Below are positions 1 to 6,298 of a stretch of DNA of 23,985 nucleotides, one piece after another; the first letter of the stretch is position 1; each line of letters opens with the position of its first letter. The notes beneath the pieces were generated by a model. It did not search any database. It was given only the letters and a program-made list of their open reading frames with translations, and was not told the DNA's origin. The position numbers and the translations under genes are program-made. Where the stretch lies: the IMG/VR virus record IMGVR_UViG_3300030012_001523, positions 1 to 23,985 of that record. The stretch is one strand, 5' to 3'. Source of the DNA: a virus.

Positions 1-1488
1 TGTTTGGCGTCACCTGTATTATCAAACACCGGAACTGATCGCGGTTTACCTATTAGTTGCTTTGGCATTGATGTTGCTGATTCTATAATAGATATAGGAC
101 AAAAAAATCTAGAGATGATGCTACTCGCTAAACACGGCGGTGGAGTTGGTATTGGTATAAATCAAATAAGACCCGCCGGTGCTAAAATAACAGGTAATGG
201 AACAAGCGACGGAGTTGTACCTTTTTGTAAAATATACGATTCAACAATACTTGCCACTAATCAAGGATCTGTCAGACGAGGAGCTGCATCAGTTAATATT
301 AACATTGATCACTCCGACTTTGAAGAGTGGCTCGAAATACGAGAACCTAAAGGAGACGTTAACAGACAATCACTTAATTTACATCAATGCGCGGTTGTCG
401 GCGATAAGTTTATGCGACGACTTGTTAGTGGAGATGGAGAAGCTAGAAAACGTTGGGGAAAATTACTTCAAAAGCGTAAAGCTACTGGAGAACCTTACAT
501 ACTTTTTAAGGGAAATACAAATAAGCAAAACCCTTCAGCATATAAAGACAACGCGCTGAAGGTACATATGACAAATATCTGTAGTGAAATAGTTTTACAT
601 ACAGATGAAAACCATTCATTCGTTTGTTGTCTGTCTAGCTTGAACCTAGCTAAGTACGACGAGTGGAAAAATACAAATATCATTTATGACTCAATATGGT
701 TTTTAGACGGTGTACTTGAAGAGTTTATACAAAGAGCTAAATACAGAAAAGGTTTTGAAAACTCTGTACGTTTTGCTGAAAAAGGCAGAGCATTAGGTCT
801 AGGTGTATTAGGCTGGCACACTTATCTACAAGAAAAAGGTTTACCATTTGAGGGTTTATTATCACAATATGAAACTAGAAGAATCTTTAGCCAAATCAAA
901 ATCGAATCTGAGCGAGCTTCTATGGCTCTTGCAGATGTTTATGGAGAACCTCTTTGGTGTATTGGTACTGGCTTTCGTAATACCCATTTACGCGCTATTG
1001 CTCCCACTGTTAGTAATTCTAAACTTTCTGGAAATATTAGTCCCGGCATTGAACCCTGGGCAGCTAATGTTTTCACAGAGCAAAGCGCAAAAGGTACATT
1101 TATACGGAAGAATCCTACGCTTGTTAAGGTTTTGGAAAAGATAGGAATTAATAATAAAAAAACATGGGACAAAATATTAGCAGATGGAGGTTCGGTGCAG
1201 GACATCGAAGGTTTAGACGAAGATACCAAAGAAGTATTTAAAACATTTAAAGAAATAAATCAATTAGAATTAGTTAGACAAGCAGGAATACGTCAACAAT
1301 ATATAGATCAAGCAGTTAGTTTAAATTTAGCTTTTCCAGCTGAAGCTACACCTAAATGGATTAACCAAGTTCATTTAGATGCTTGGAAAAAAGGTATTAA
1401 AACCTTATATTATATGCGGACTGAATCAGTACTACGCGGTGATATAGCAGCTAAAGCTATGGAAGACTGCGTTGCTTGTGACGGATAA
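1..1488 (+). CDS. nrdA: Ribonucleoside-diphosphate reductase large (alpha) subunit, class Ia, 5'-truncated by the window edge
   Basis: Reduces ribonucleoside diphosphates to deoxyribonucleotides, together with a radical-bearing NrdB subunit that is not in this window. The reading frame is open from base 1, so the TTG at base 4 is not the true start; by comparison with the 761-aa E. coli enzyme about 200 N-terminal residues, including any ATP cone, lie upstream. Counting the codon at base 4 as residue 1, the key residues are present: first redox Cys in PISCFG (C19), TNICSEI with N191, the thiyl-radical C193 and E195, the partner Cys in FVCCLSSLNL (C208), the PGIEP loop, the radical-transfer pair in KTLYYM (Y469, Y470), and a C-terminal CVAC pair (C489, C492) that would re-reduce the active site. 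The TVSNSKLSGNISPGIEP region resembles marine phage NrdA. It stops 8 bases before the convergent terminator. In phages this enzyme supplies dNTPs for replication. Confidence 0.96.
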   Translation, partial: CLASPVLSNTGTDRGLPISCFGIDVADSIIDIGQKNLEMMLLAKHGGGVGIGINQIRPAGAKITGNGTSDGVVPFCKIYDSTILATNQGSVRRGAASVNINIDHSDFEEWLEIREPKGDVNRQSLNLHQCAVVGDKFMRRLVSGDGEARKRWGKLLQKRKATGEPYILFKGNTNKQNPSAYKDNALKVHMTNICSEIVLHTDENHSFVCCLSSLNLAKYDEWKNTNIIYDSIWFLDGVLEEFIQRAKYRKGFENSVRFAEKGRALGLGVLGWHTYLQEKGLPFEGLLSQYETRRIFSQIKIESERASMALADVYGEPLWCIGTGFRNTHLRAIAPTVSNSKLSGNISPGIEPWAANVFTEQSAKGTFIRKNPTLVKVLEKIGINNKKTWDKILADGGSVQDIEGLDEDTKEVFKTFKEINQLELVRQAGIRQQYIDQAVSLNLAFPAEATPKWINQVHLDAWKKGIKTLYYMRTESVLRGDIAAKAMEDCVACDG

Positions 1489-1520
1489 TAAAAAAAAGGG
1501 GAGCTCAATGAGTTCCCCTT
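1489..1520. terminator. Bidirectional intrinsic terminator between nrdA and the late operon
   Basis: An 11-bp stem (AAGGGGAGCTC at 1496-1506 with GAGTTCCCCTT at 1510-1520, one G-U pair) closes a 3-nt loop AAT. A run of eight A on the + strand (1490-1497) becomes a U8 tract on the minus-strand transcript, so it is a canonical rho-independent terminator for the leftward late operon. On the + strand it follows the nrdA stop, with only a weak T-rich tail (CTTCTTGTT). It sits at the convergence of the two transcription units. Confidence 0.93.
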
Positions 1521-1566
1521 CTTGTTACAGGATCTTTGGGTATGGTACGCCCATTATATTTTGATC

Positions 1567-2019
1567 CTATTCGTCTTTTGGTTGTTGATCAGAAAACATT
1601 TCTGGATTAAACAACTGATAAGATTTTAATTTAGATTTAAAATTTTCATCTTGCATTTCAGCGTCATCAGTAGGTACTAATCTTAATTTACCTCTTTGTA
1701 AATCAAAATATTTTTCACCTAACTCTCTCATCGCTTCATCATAATTTTGTTTAGGCGTAATTTTTCCTAATCTTTCATCATTTCCTCTAAACTCTCTTCC
1801 CATGTAATTTCCAAATTCATCTTTAAAAGCCTGTATTGATCTTATACTATCTGTTTCTGTACCTGCGCTGCTTACAGTTTGCTTTATAGGTATTGGAACT
1901 TGTAACTTTTGCTGCGGTATGTTACTTTCTATAGGTTTTCTTTTTTCCTTAACCATTTTTTTAAAAGTAATCGGAGCCATATGAGGCAATTTATAATTGC
2001 TAAACTTAAATTTGTTCAT
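1567..2019 (-). CDS. Hypothetical protein, last gene of the late operon
   Basis: A 150-aa charged, soluble protein that I do not recognise. It has no signal peptide, membrane segment or cysteine. The N-terminus is basic (KMVKEKRKP at about 21-29) followed by a Pro/Gln-rich linker (residues 33-48); the C-terminal half is acidic and predicted helical (EAMRELGEKYFDLQRGKLRL, near 95-115). The start is chosen because its ATG overlaps the TGA of the endolysin gene by 4 bases (ATGA), suggesting translational coupling; a second in-frame ATG lies at codon 14. The gene ends about 46 bases before the operon terminator. Its position beside the endolysin allows a late or virion role, but nothing in the sequence proves one. 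Confidence 0.75.
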   Translation of the reverse strand: MNKFKFSNYKLPHMAPITFKKMVKEKRKPIESNIPQQKLQVPIPIKQTVSSAGTETDSIRSIQAFKDEFGNYMGREFRGNDERLGKITPKQNYDEAMRELGEKYFDLQRGKLRLVPTDDAEMQDENFKSKLKSYQLFNPEMFSDQQPKDE

Positions 2020-2477
2020 ATTGTTTTATATTTAGTTCTATTATACTCGTCTTTATATGCTTTTAAACATTTGTTTCTATTATCTTCTTCTGATACATAT
2101 GATACATGTATCCAGTTTGGCTGTGTGTCTGTGCCAAATTCCCATATCATTTGATCAAACGACAAGTTTTCTTTTATCCAATGATACATTTCTGCATTAG
2201 TTTTATAACCATAGACATCATCAATATCAATTGCTTGACCTTTACAATGCTGTGAAGTTTTTGAACCTCCTATGGCTTCGTTTAATTCAGCAGATCTAAA
2301 AAACGAATTAACTTTTATTGGTCCACCAACCCACTCTCTTAGTGGTTGAAACACTTTTTCAGCTAATAATTTCATAGCTTCTATTTGTGTTGGATTTGGC
2401 GTATTATCTATTCCTTTACGCTTTGCAGTTTCAGAGTGTATTGCTTCAGCATAAGTTATGTTATGACTTATCTTCAT
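2016..2477 (-). CDS. M15-family peptidoglycan peptidase (endolysin)
   Basis: A 153-aa zinc peptidase of the M15A type (D-Ala-D-Ala carboxypeptidase/endopeptidase fold), expected to cut peptide cross-links in peptidoglycan at the end of infection. The family signature is complete: SQHCKGQAIDID supplies zinc ligands H77 and D84, WEFG supplies the probable catalytic E113, and WIHVSY supplies the third ligand H124. The opening MKISHNITYAEAIHSETA matches the usual N-terminus of this family, which fixes the start even though it overlaps the previous gene by 17 bases. There is no signal peptide, so release to the periplasm should need a holin; a one-TM candidate lies at 4784-5068. Length is normal for a single-domain phage endolysin. 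The assignment to the family is secure; the exact bond cleaved is not shown. Confidence 0.93.
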   Translation of the reverse strand: MKISHNITYAEAIHSETAKRKGIDNTPNPTQIEAMKLLAEKVFQPLREWVGGPIKVNSFFRSAELNEAIGGSKTSQHCKGQAIDIDDVYGYKTNAEMYHWIKENLSFDQMIWEFGTDTQPNWIHVSYVSEEDNRNKCLKAYKDEYNRTKYKTI

Positions 2478-2727
2478 CTTTACCTAATCTTTTTCTTACA
2501 ATGTTCATAGTTGTTTTCATTTTCTTAGCATAGCTAGGTCTTTTCTTTCTGTTGAATACAACTTGTTGGTTTAAGCTACCAATAATCCTTTTTAAATTAC
2601 CTTTTCTAGTTTTAATTAACCAACTAGCTAAAGCACTTGCTGATAGATCATTGAATTTACCTTTTGCATCTGGCGCGTCTGAGTGTTTAAACTCACCCAT
2701 GCGTTTAAAAAATGGTGAATTATACAT
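2461..2727 (-). CDS. Small basic hypothetical protein (88 aa)
   Basis: A Lys/Arg-rich 88-aa protein beginning MYNSPFFKRMGEF and containing LSASALASWLIKTRKGN and a basic stretch NRKKRPSYAKKM. I do not recognise the family. The ATG at 2727 is preferred over an upstream in-frame ATG at 2781 because it follows the stop of the preceding gene by one base and avoids a 50-base overlap. It has no cysteine, signal peptide or membrane segment. The N-terminal S-P-F-x-K motif recurs in neighbouring small proteins. The high positive charge is compatible with nucleic-acid binding or with a minor virion component; this is inference only. Confidence 0.8.
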   Translation of the reverse strand: MYNSPFFKRMGEFKHSDAPDAKGKFNDLSASALASWLIKTRKGNLKRIIGSLNQQVVFNRKKRPSYAKKMKTTMNIVRKRLGKDEDKS

Positions 2728-2728
2728 A

Positions 2729-3253
2729 TTATTTTTCTTTATTTTTATTACAGAAGTTTCTAGCAGCTTCTCTACTACCAAAACCCCACTTTTTTAATGC
2801 CATAGCATATCTAGTAGGTTCTCCTTTTTTATCTTTCATAGAGCCTTTCATACCAGCAAATCTACAAGCAAATGAAACTCTACGCTTACCAGTACCTTTA
2901 GTCTGTCTTTCGCCTAGCGTCTTACCAGTATCACGCTTATGCTCAGCTCTCATTTTTCGATTTTGCTTTTCATAAGCTTGCTCTTTAATATTTAAAGGTC
3001 CGTCAACAAAAGTTCCTTTACTATGATCTCTCATGTGTATATCATAAGCTTTTTTGTTAGCTTCTTTTAATTCGCTATGATCCATGTCTTGAATCTTATT
3101 TTTAAAAGGCGCTTTACGCTTAGCTTCAGCGTGTGCTAAACCTACTTTATTTCCTGAGCCTCTACTTGCTACACCTGCTTGTCTAGATCTCATATCGTTC
3201 CATACTTTAGTGTGCATAACACTAGCAGCACAATGTTTAATTGGTGTTTTCAT
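2729..3253 (-). CDS. Basic protein with conserved Cys-containing C-terminal domain (174 aa)
   Basis: The N-terminus (MKTPIKHCAAS) is followed by a Lys-rich helical middle (about residues 40-110) and a compact C-terminal domain, with RRVSFACRFAGMKGSMKD around residues 124-141, then GEPTRYAMALKKWGFGS and a final EAARNFCNKNKEK. From memory, similar tails occur at the ends of several marine phage and algal-virus proteins; I cannot name a family with certainty. The chosen start overlaps the previous stop as TAATG at 3253, better than the ATG four codons upstream. No signal peptide or transmembrane segment. Two cysteines lie in the terminal domain (SFACRF and RNFCNK) and one near the N-terminus. 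Function unknown; the charge suggests contact with DNA or RNA. Confidence 0.82.
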   Translation of the reverse strand: MKTPIKHCAASVMHTKVWNDMRSRQAGVASRGSGNKVGLAHAEAKRKAPFKNKIQDMDHSELKEANKKAYDIHMRDHSKGTFVDGPLNIKEQAYEKQNRKMRAEHKRDTGKTLGERQTKGTGKRRVSFACRFAGMKGSMKDKKGEPTRYAMALKKWGFGSREAARNFCNKNKEK

Positions 3254-3639
3254 TATTCTCCACATTTTTTAGATGGATCATCAACTCTTCTCCAGTCTTC
3301 TTTTTCAAACCAGTCACGTAGTGTAGCGCCTTTTTTACGAGCGCCTTTTACGTTTGTTTTAGATGATCGTTTATATTTACCTTTAGCTCCTGCAGCTTTT
3401 TTAGAATTTACTAATTTTTGTCTTTGCTCTTTGCTCATGCTTCTTATTTTTGCAGCAGGCAAACAAGTTTTAGTTGTACCACCGCCTTTTTGTTTTTTCA
3501 TTGGTGATCCTTCTTTCATTTCTTCAATGTGATCTTGCACTACTTCAGCTTGAGCTAAATGCATTTTAGAAGCCTTTTTTAATTGTGATACTACACTTGA
3601 AAGAGTTTTGTCTTTATGAAATGGTGATATGTATGTCAT
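3253..3639 (-). CDS. Basic protein with C-terminal LRDWF...W.R.D...CG motif (128 aa)
   Basis: The sequence begins MTYISPFHKDKTLSSVV, has a Gly/Lys-rich linker (MKKQKGGGTTK, about 47-57), a Lys-rich helical region, and a terminal motif ATLRDWFEKEDWRRVD followed by KKCGE. From memory, the L-R-D-W-F...W-x-R-x-D...C-G pattern recurs in small phage and algal-virus proteins, often next to domains like the one in the gene immediately upstream. The ATG overlaps the upstream stop by 4 bases (ATGA, 3636-3639) and its own stop overlaps the next start (TAATG). It contains two S-P-hydrophobic-x-K motifs (ISPFHK, GSPMKK). Strongly basic, no signal peptide. Function unknown. Confidence 0.82.
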   Translation of the reverse strand: MTYISPFHKDKTLSSVVSQLKKASKMHLAQAEVVQDHIEEMKEGSPMKKQKGGGTTKTCLPAAKIRSMSKEQRQKLVNSKKAAGAKGKYKRSSKTNVKGARKKGATLRDWFEKEDWRRVDDPSKKCGE

Positions 3640-4082
3640 TTTTTACAATCTTGCATATTAATAAACCAGTTAGCTAATTGCACATCACGCTTTGTTGCGT
3701 TTCTACGTGCTTTTAATTTACCAACTTTATCACAAGTAACATCTCCACCATATAACTTATTAACACGAGCTTTTAAAACACCTCTGTATTGTTTAGTCAA
3801 TGGAGATTTACCATGTTTTTTTCTTACTTTGTTTTTACAAGCTTTAGCAATAGCTTGTTGCTTAGGTTTGCCGCCAAACTTAGACCTTTGCTCCATAACA
3901 GTTAGTATCTGTATTTTTCTAGCAAAAGGTTTACTAAGATTTAAAACCTTACTACATGTTGATCTTGCGTCTGCTTCACTAGCAAACTTAATACCTACTG
4001 TATCTTTTGGGTTTTCATCTGTATAAAGTCTACGACCTGAACCTTTAGGTTTTTTACCTGTACCTTTTTTAGGATCAGCCAT
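3636..4082 (-). CDS. DUF5872-like basic protein (148 aa)
   Basis: The first third carries KKPKGSGRRLYTDENPKDTV (about 11-30) followed by GIKFASEADARSTCSKV. I recognise this as the signature of DUF5872-type domains found in algal giant viruses and some marine phages; the name is from memory and should be verified. After it comes KPFARKIQILTVMEQR, probably a helix, then a very basic region with CKNKVRKKHGKSPLTKQYRG, and a terminal ANWFINMQDCKK. Four cysteines are spread through the chain. Start ATG overlaps the stop of the 50-aa gene upstream (TAATG at 4082). The domain has no established biochemical role; the charge and Cys content invite a nucleic-acid or virion role, unproven. Confidence 0.85.
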   Translation of the reverse strand: MADPKKGTGKKPKGSGRRLYTDENPKDTVGIKFASEADARSTCSKVLNLSKPFARKIQILTVMEQRSKFGGKPKQQAIAKACKNKVRKKHGKSPLTKQYRGVLKARVNKLYGGDVTCDKVGKLKARRNATKRDVQLANWFINMQDCKK

Positions 4083-4234
4083 TACTTTTTACCTCCGCCA
4101 AATTTACTTGGACCTCCAGCTCTTGTACATCTTACGCCCCAACCTGAAGCATAAGCACTTGGCCAAACTTTAAACTTTCTTTTTGCAGCTGCTTTACAAG
4201 CTGAACTAATTTTTCCGTATAATGGTGAACTCAT
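4082..4234 (-). CDS. 50-aa basic protein with KVWPSAYASGW motif
   Basis: A short gene read directly from the minus strand: MSSPLYGKISSACKAAAKRK, then FKVWPSAYASGWGVRC, then TRAGGPSKFGGGKK and TAA. The F-K-V-W-P-S-A-Y-A-S-G-W core followed by a Cys is, from memory, a recurring small domain in marine phage and large algal-virus proteins. The stop overlaps the start of the DUF5872-like gene as TAATG, and the gap to the previous gene is 5 bases, so it fits the operon exactly and is very likely real despite its length. It carries the SPLYGK variant of the S-P-hydrophobic motif seen in its neighbours. Function unknown. Confidence 0.85.
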   Translation of the reverse strand: MSSPLYGKISSACKAAAKRKFKVWPSAYASGWGVRCTRAGGPSKFGGGKK

Positions 4235-4239
4235 AATTA

Positions 4240-4386
4240 TTATATTTCGCTAAATACCGCGTAGACTTTAATATTACGTTTTCTGCCTTTGCGTATTGTA
4301 GCTATTAATTCTTTTCTCTCTTTTACTTCTTCTTCTTTAATTGAATAATATTTAGGATTTGTACTATTTAATTTTCTTTTTTTCAT
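4240..4386 (-). CDS. 48-aa basic hypothetical protein
   Basis: Read from the minus strand: MKKRKLNSTNPKYYSIKEEE, then VKERKELIATIRKGRKRNIK, then VYAVFSEI and TAA. It is highly charged with a basic start, an acidic patch (KEEEVKE) and a basic segment (RKGRKR); the ending is hydrophobic. The ATG overlaps the stop of the thioredoxin-like gene (TAATG at 4386) and the next gene begins 5 bases after its stop, so spacing supports a real gene. I recognise no family. The composition is lysine-rich like the adjacent small proteins, but it lacks their S-P motif and cysteines. Confidence 0.72.
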   Translation of the reverse strand: MKKRKLNSTNPKYYSIKEEEVKERKELIATIRKGRKRNIKVYAVFSEI

Positions 4387-4784
4387 TAGAATTGACTTGC
4401 AGTATTTACCTCATCAACTGCTTCTTGTATTTCATTTAAATTTGCCGGTAACTCTAAGTCTAGTCCTGCCTTAAAAACCGTTTCTTTTATTCCTTCTTTA
4501 AATATGATTAATGTAGGCGCCATACGAACTTTGTATTTCTTTTTAGCTACAGGACAATCAGCTATATCTGCTCTGTAGTATATTACATTTTCTAATTTAT
4601 CCCACTCATCAAATTTATTTGCATCGTTAAACTTAGCGTAAAACTCTACAACAACAAGCTTTGATTTATCATCACCAAAAGCTTGTTTTTCATTTATCTT
4701 ACTATCAAAGTTATCGTCAGTAATCCACTCTTGAGCTGACATACTAAACGATAGTAATAGTAAAATTATAGTTAAATATTTCAT
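4386..4784 (-). CDS. Secreted thioredoxin-fold protein lacking the CxxC motif
   Basis: A 132-aa protein with a clear signal peptide (MKYLTIILLLLSFSMSA, cleavage before QEW, a typical Bacteroidota SAQ site), so it should act in the periplasm. The mature part reads as a thioredoxin fold: a strand LVVVEFYA (43-50), then KFNDAN where an active thioredoxin would have W-C-x-x-C, then VIYYRADIAD, and KVRMAPTLIIFKEG with the cis-proline P90. The only cysteine is C77 (ADCPVA), after the third strand. It therefore cannot be a conventional disulfide reductase; a chaperone-like, scaffold or host-protein-binding role is more plausible. Both ends overlap neighbouring genes by one base (TAATG), next to the one-TM protein and the beta-barrel protein, so it is part of an envelope cassette. 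Confidence 0.85.
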   Translation of the reverse strand: MKYLTIILLLLSFSMSAQEWITDDNFDSKINEKQAFGDDKSKLVVVEFYAKFNDANKFDEWDKLENVIYYRADIADCPVAKKKYKVRMAPTLIIFKEGIKETVFKAGLDLELPANLNEIQEAVDEVNTASQF

Positions 4785-5068
4785 TATCTTTGTTTTTGTA
4801 TCTCGTACAGTCTTTCGTCTATCTTTTCAATAGTTTCTTTTATTTCCTCTACATCTTCTTGAGTATCCATAATTGTTTGACGTATTAATTCATCTTTTAA
4901 ATCATATTCTACTCTATCAATAACTGGTACAGGTAATTCTTTAGCTTGAGCTATATCTGCTTGCAATGTAAACCACATACCTGCTAACATTAATACAAAA
5001 CCAATAATCATGCCTATTGTTTTAAGATCAAGCGTTACTTGTGTTTCTTCACCTATTTTCTTTGCCAT
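4784..5068 (-). CDS. One-TM protein with C-terminal coiled coil; holin or spanin candidate
   Basis: A 94-aa protein with a short polar N-terminus (MAKKIGEETQVTLDLK), one hydrophobic segment (TIGMIIGFVLMLAGMWFTL, about 17-35), a short linker with PVPVID, and a long charged helix with coiled-coil heptads (about 60-92, EDVEEIKETIEKIDERLYEI). The single TM with an external or periplasmic coil is typical of pinholin/holin-type or inner-membrane spanin proteins in phage lysis regions. An endolysin without a signal peptide lies about 2.3 kb downstream in the same operon and a lipoprotein 1.2 kb upstream, so a lysis role is sensible but not proven. It starts one base after the stop of the beta-barrel gene and overlaps the thioredoxin-like start (TAATG). 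Confidence 0.78.
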   Translation of the reverse strand: MAKKIGEETQVTLDLKTIGMIIGFVLMLAGMWFTLQADIAQAKELPVPVIDRVEYDLKDELIRQTIMDTQEDVEEIKETIEKIDERLYEIQKQR

Positions 5069-5069
5069 T

Positions 5070-6242
5070 TTATCTTAGTGTTATGTTCAGGCCAACTGAA
5101 CCATTATAAATTTTACTATCCCAAAACTTAGTATATTCGCCTTCAAAAAATACACCAATTGATTTGTTTAACTTCCAACCAAATACTACGCCAGCTTGAT
5201 AATCCTCCCATTGTTCAAGATCTGAATCTTGACGAAGTCCACCAAGACCCCAATTATTTCTATTTAAATAACTAAAGTCTTCATCGCCTTTTACATACTT
5301 GTGATATGGTAATAAATAAGAACCGTAAGCATGAAGCCAAAAATTATTTTTATAGTGATAAAAGTCAAAACCGATCACAGGTGATACAACACCAAATGGA
5401 TCTAATAAATCCCATTGCTCATTATTATAACGATTAATTAATGATTCAAATATAGTGTCACGGAACTGTAAATCAGTATAAGCAACAACTTCACCTTCTG
5501 GATTGTACCAGTAGTAATCATATACTTCTTCACCATCAATATCTATAGTAACCCATTGATCAGTATAACCGTAATTATAACCTAATTGATACCAATAATT
5601 AACCGGCCAACCATTACTATCTGTTTCATTTAACCATATTTCTACAGGATTATAACCGTAAGGTCTTTCGTGTGTACGATATATAGCCCCAGCATTTAAA
5701 GAAAACTTTTTACCAATAGGTAATTTACCTCTAACTTCAGCTGATTTGTAATTAAAATTTACTTTACCTTGTTTTCTACTTTCAACTTTAACTACATGGT
5801 ATTTTCCACTATGTTTTAGAAAATAACGGTGATTTTTAAACTCTTCATCTCTGGATCTTTCTTTTTCAATATGTACTACGTATTCTAAACCTTTAATCGG
5901 TGAGTTAGAAGCTGCTAAACCTACGTTAGATTCAGTTCCATCATAATATTGTTTACCTTTTATTTCATAATCAAACCTTGCTATTTTTCTAATACCAAAA
6001 CCATAGCGATAATCAAAATCATAATAGTCAGTACCATCAACTACAACAGGAGGTTCATATATGTTGCCGCTAGGATTTGTTCTTACAAAATAATCTTTTG
6101 GTTCTTCTTTAGGATTTTGCACATCACCAGCTACATATATAGTTCCATATTTTAAAAAATCTTTATATATTTTTTTAAAAATATTTTGCGAACTTATATT
6201 TAAACTTATTAAAAACAATATTAGTGTAAATATATTTTTCAT
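5070..6242 (-). CDS. Secreted beta-rich protein, probable outer-membrane barrel
   Basis: A 390-aa protein with a signal peptide (MKNIFTLILFLISLNISS, cleavage before QN) and no further membrane helices. The mature chain is rich in Tyr/Trp/Phe/Gly with alternating polar and hydrophobic residues over strand-length pieces, such as KFSLNAGAIYRTHERP, GVVFGWKLNKSIGVFFEGEY and the C-terminal SVGLNITLR, as seen in outer-membrane beta-barrels of Bacteroidota. There is no plug or TonB box that I can see. Residues 200-290 are Tyr/Trp/Asp-rich and may form extracellular loops. A phage-encoded outer-membrane protein might mask or replace the phage receptor (superinfection exclusion), change permeability, or help lysis; a virion role is less likely because of the signal peptide. 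No family recognised. Confidence 0.82.
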   Translation of the reverse strand: MKNIFTLILFLISLNISSQNIFKKIYKDFLKYGTIYVAGDVQNPKEEPKDYFVRTNPSGNIYEPPVVVDGTDYYDFDYRYGFGIRKIARFDYEIKGKQYYDGTESNVGLAASNSPIKGLEYVVHIEKERSRDEEFKNHRYFLKHSGKYHVVKVESRKQGKVNFNYKSAEVRGKLPIGKKFSLNAGAIYRTHERPYGYNPVEIWLNETDSNGWPVNYWYQLGYNYGYTDQWVTIDIDGEEVYDYYWYNPEGEVVAYTDLQFRDTIFESLINRYNNEQWDLLDPFGVVSPVIGFDFYHYKNNFWLHAYGSYLLPYHKYVKGDEDFSYLNRNNWGLGGLRQDSDLEQWEDYQAGVVFGWKLNKSIGVFFEGEYTKFWDSKIYNGSVGLNITLR

Positions 6243-6268
6243 TATTTATAGTTTTTAAACATTAATTT

Positions 6269-6298
6269 ATACAACAGCTTATTCCAACACTGTTGTAT
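6269..6298 (-). terminator. Weak hairpin overlapping the lipoprotein stop codon
   Basis: A perfect 9-bp inverted repeat (ATACAACAG at 6269-6277 and CTGTTGTAT at 6290-6298) with a 12-nt loop that contains the TAA of the lipoprotein gene. It is AT-rich and lacks a good U-tract on the minus strand (AATTAATGTTTAAAAAC follows), so it is at most a weak terminator, attenuator or RNA-processing site between the giant-protein/lipoprotein part and the lysis part of the operon. Confidence 0.35.

Noticed and set aside
4-6. TTG as the true nrdA start
   Set aside because: The frame is open to base 1 and about 200 residues of the family N-terminus are missing; the window edge simply cuts the gene.
197-559. 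Open frame on the + strand inside nrdA
   Set aside because: nrdA itself has all catalytic motifs in another frame over the same bases; this frame has no recognisable motif.
2729-3265. Longer start (MWRIMK) of the 174-aa protein
   Set aside because: The ATG four codons downstream makes the TAATG overlap used repeatedly in this operon.
4386-4784. Functional thioredoxin or glutaredoxin
   Set aside because: No CxxC or CxxS; only one cysteine, in the wrong place.
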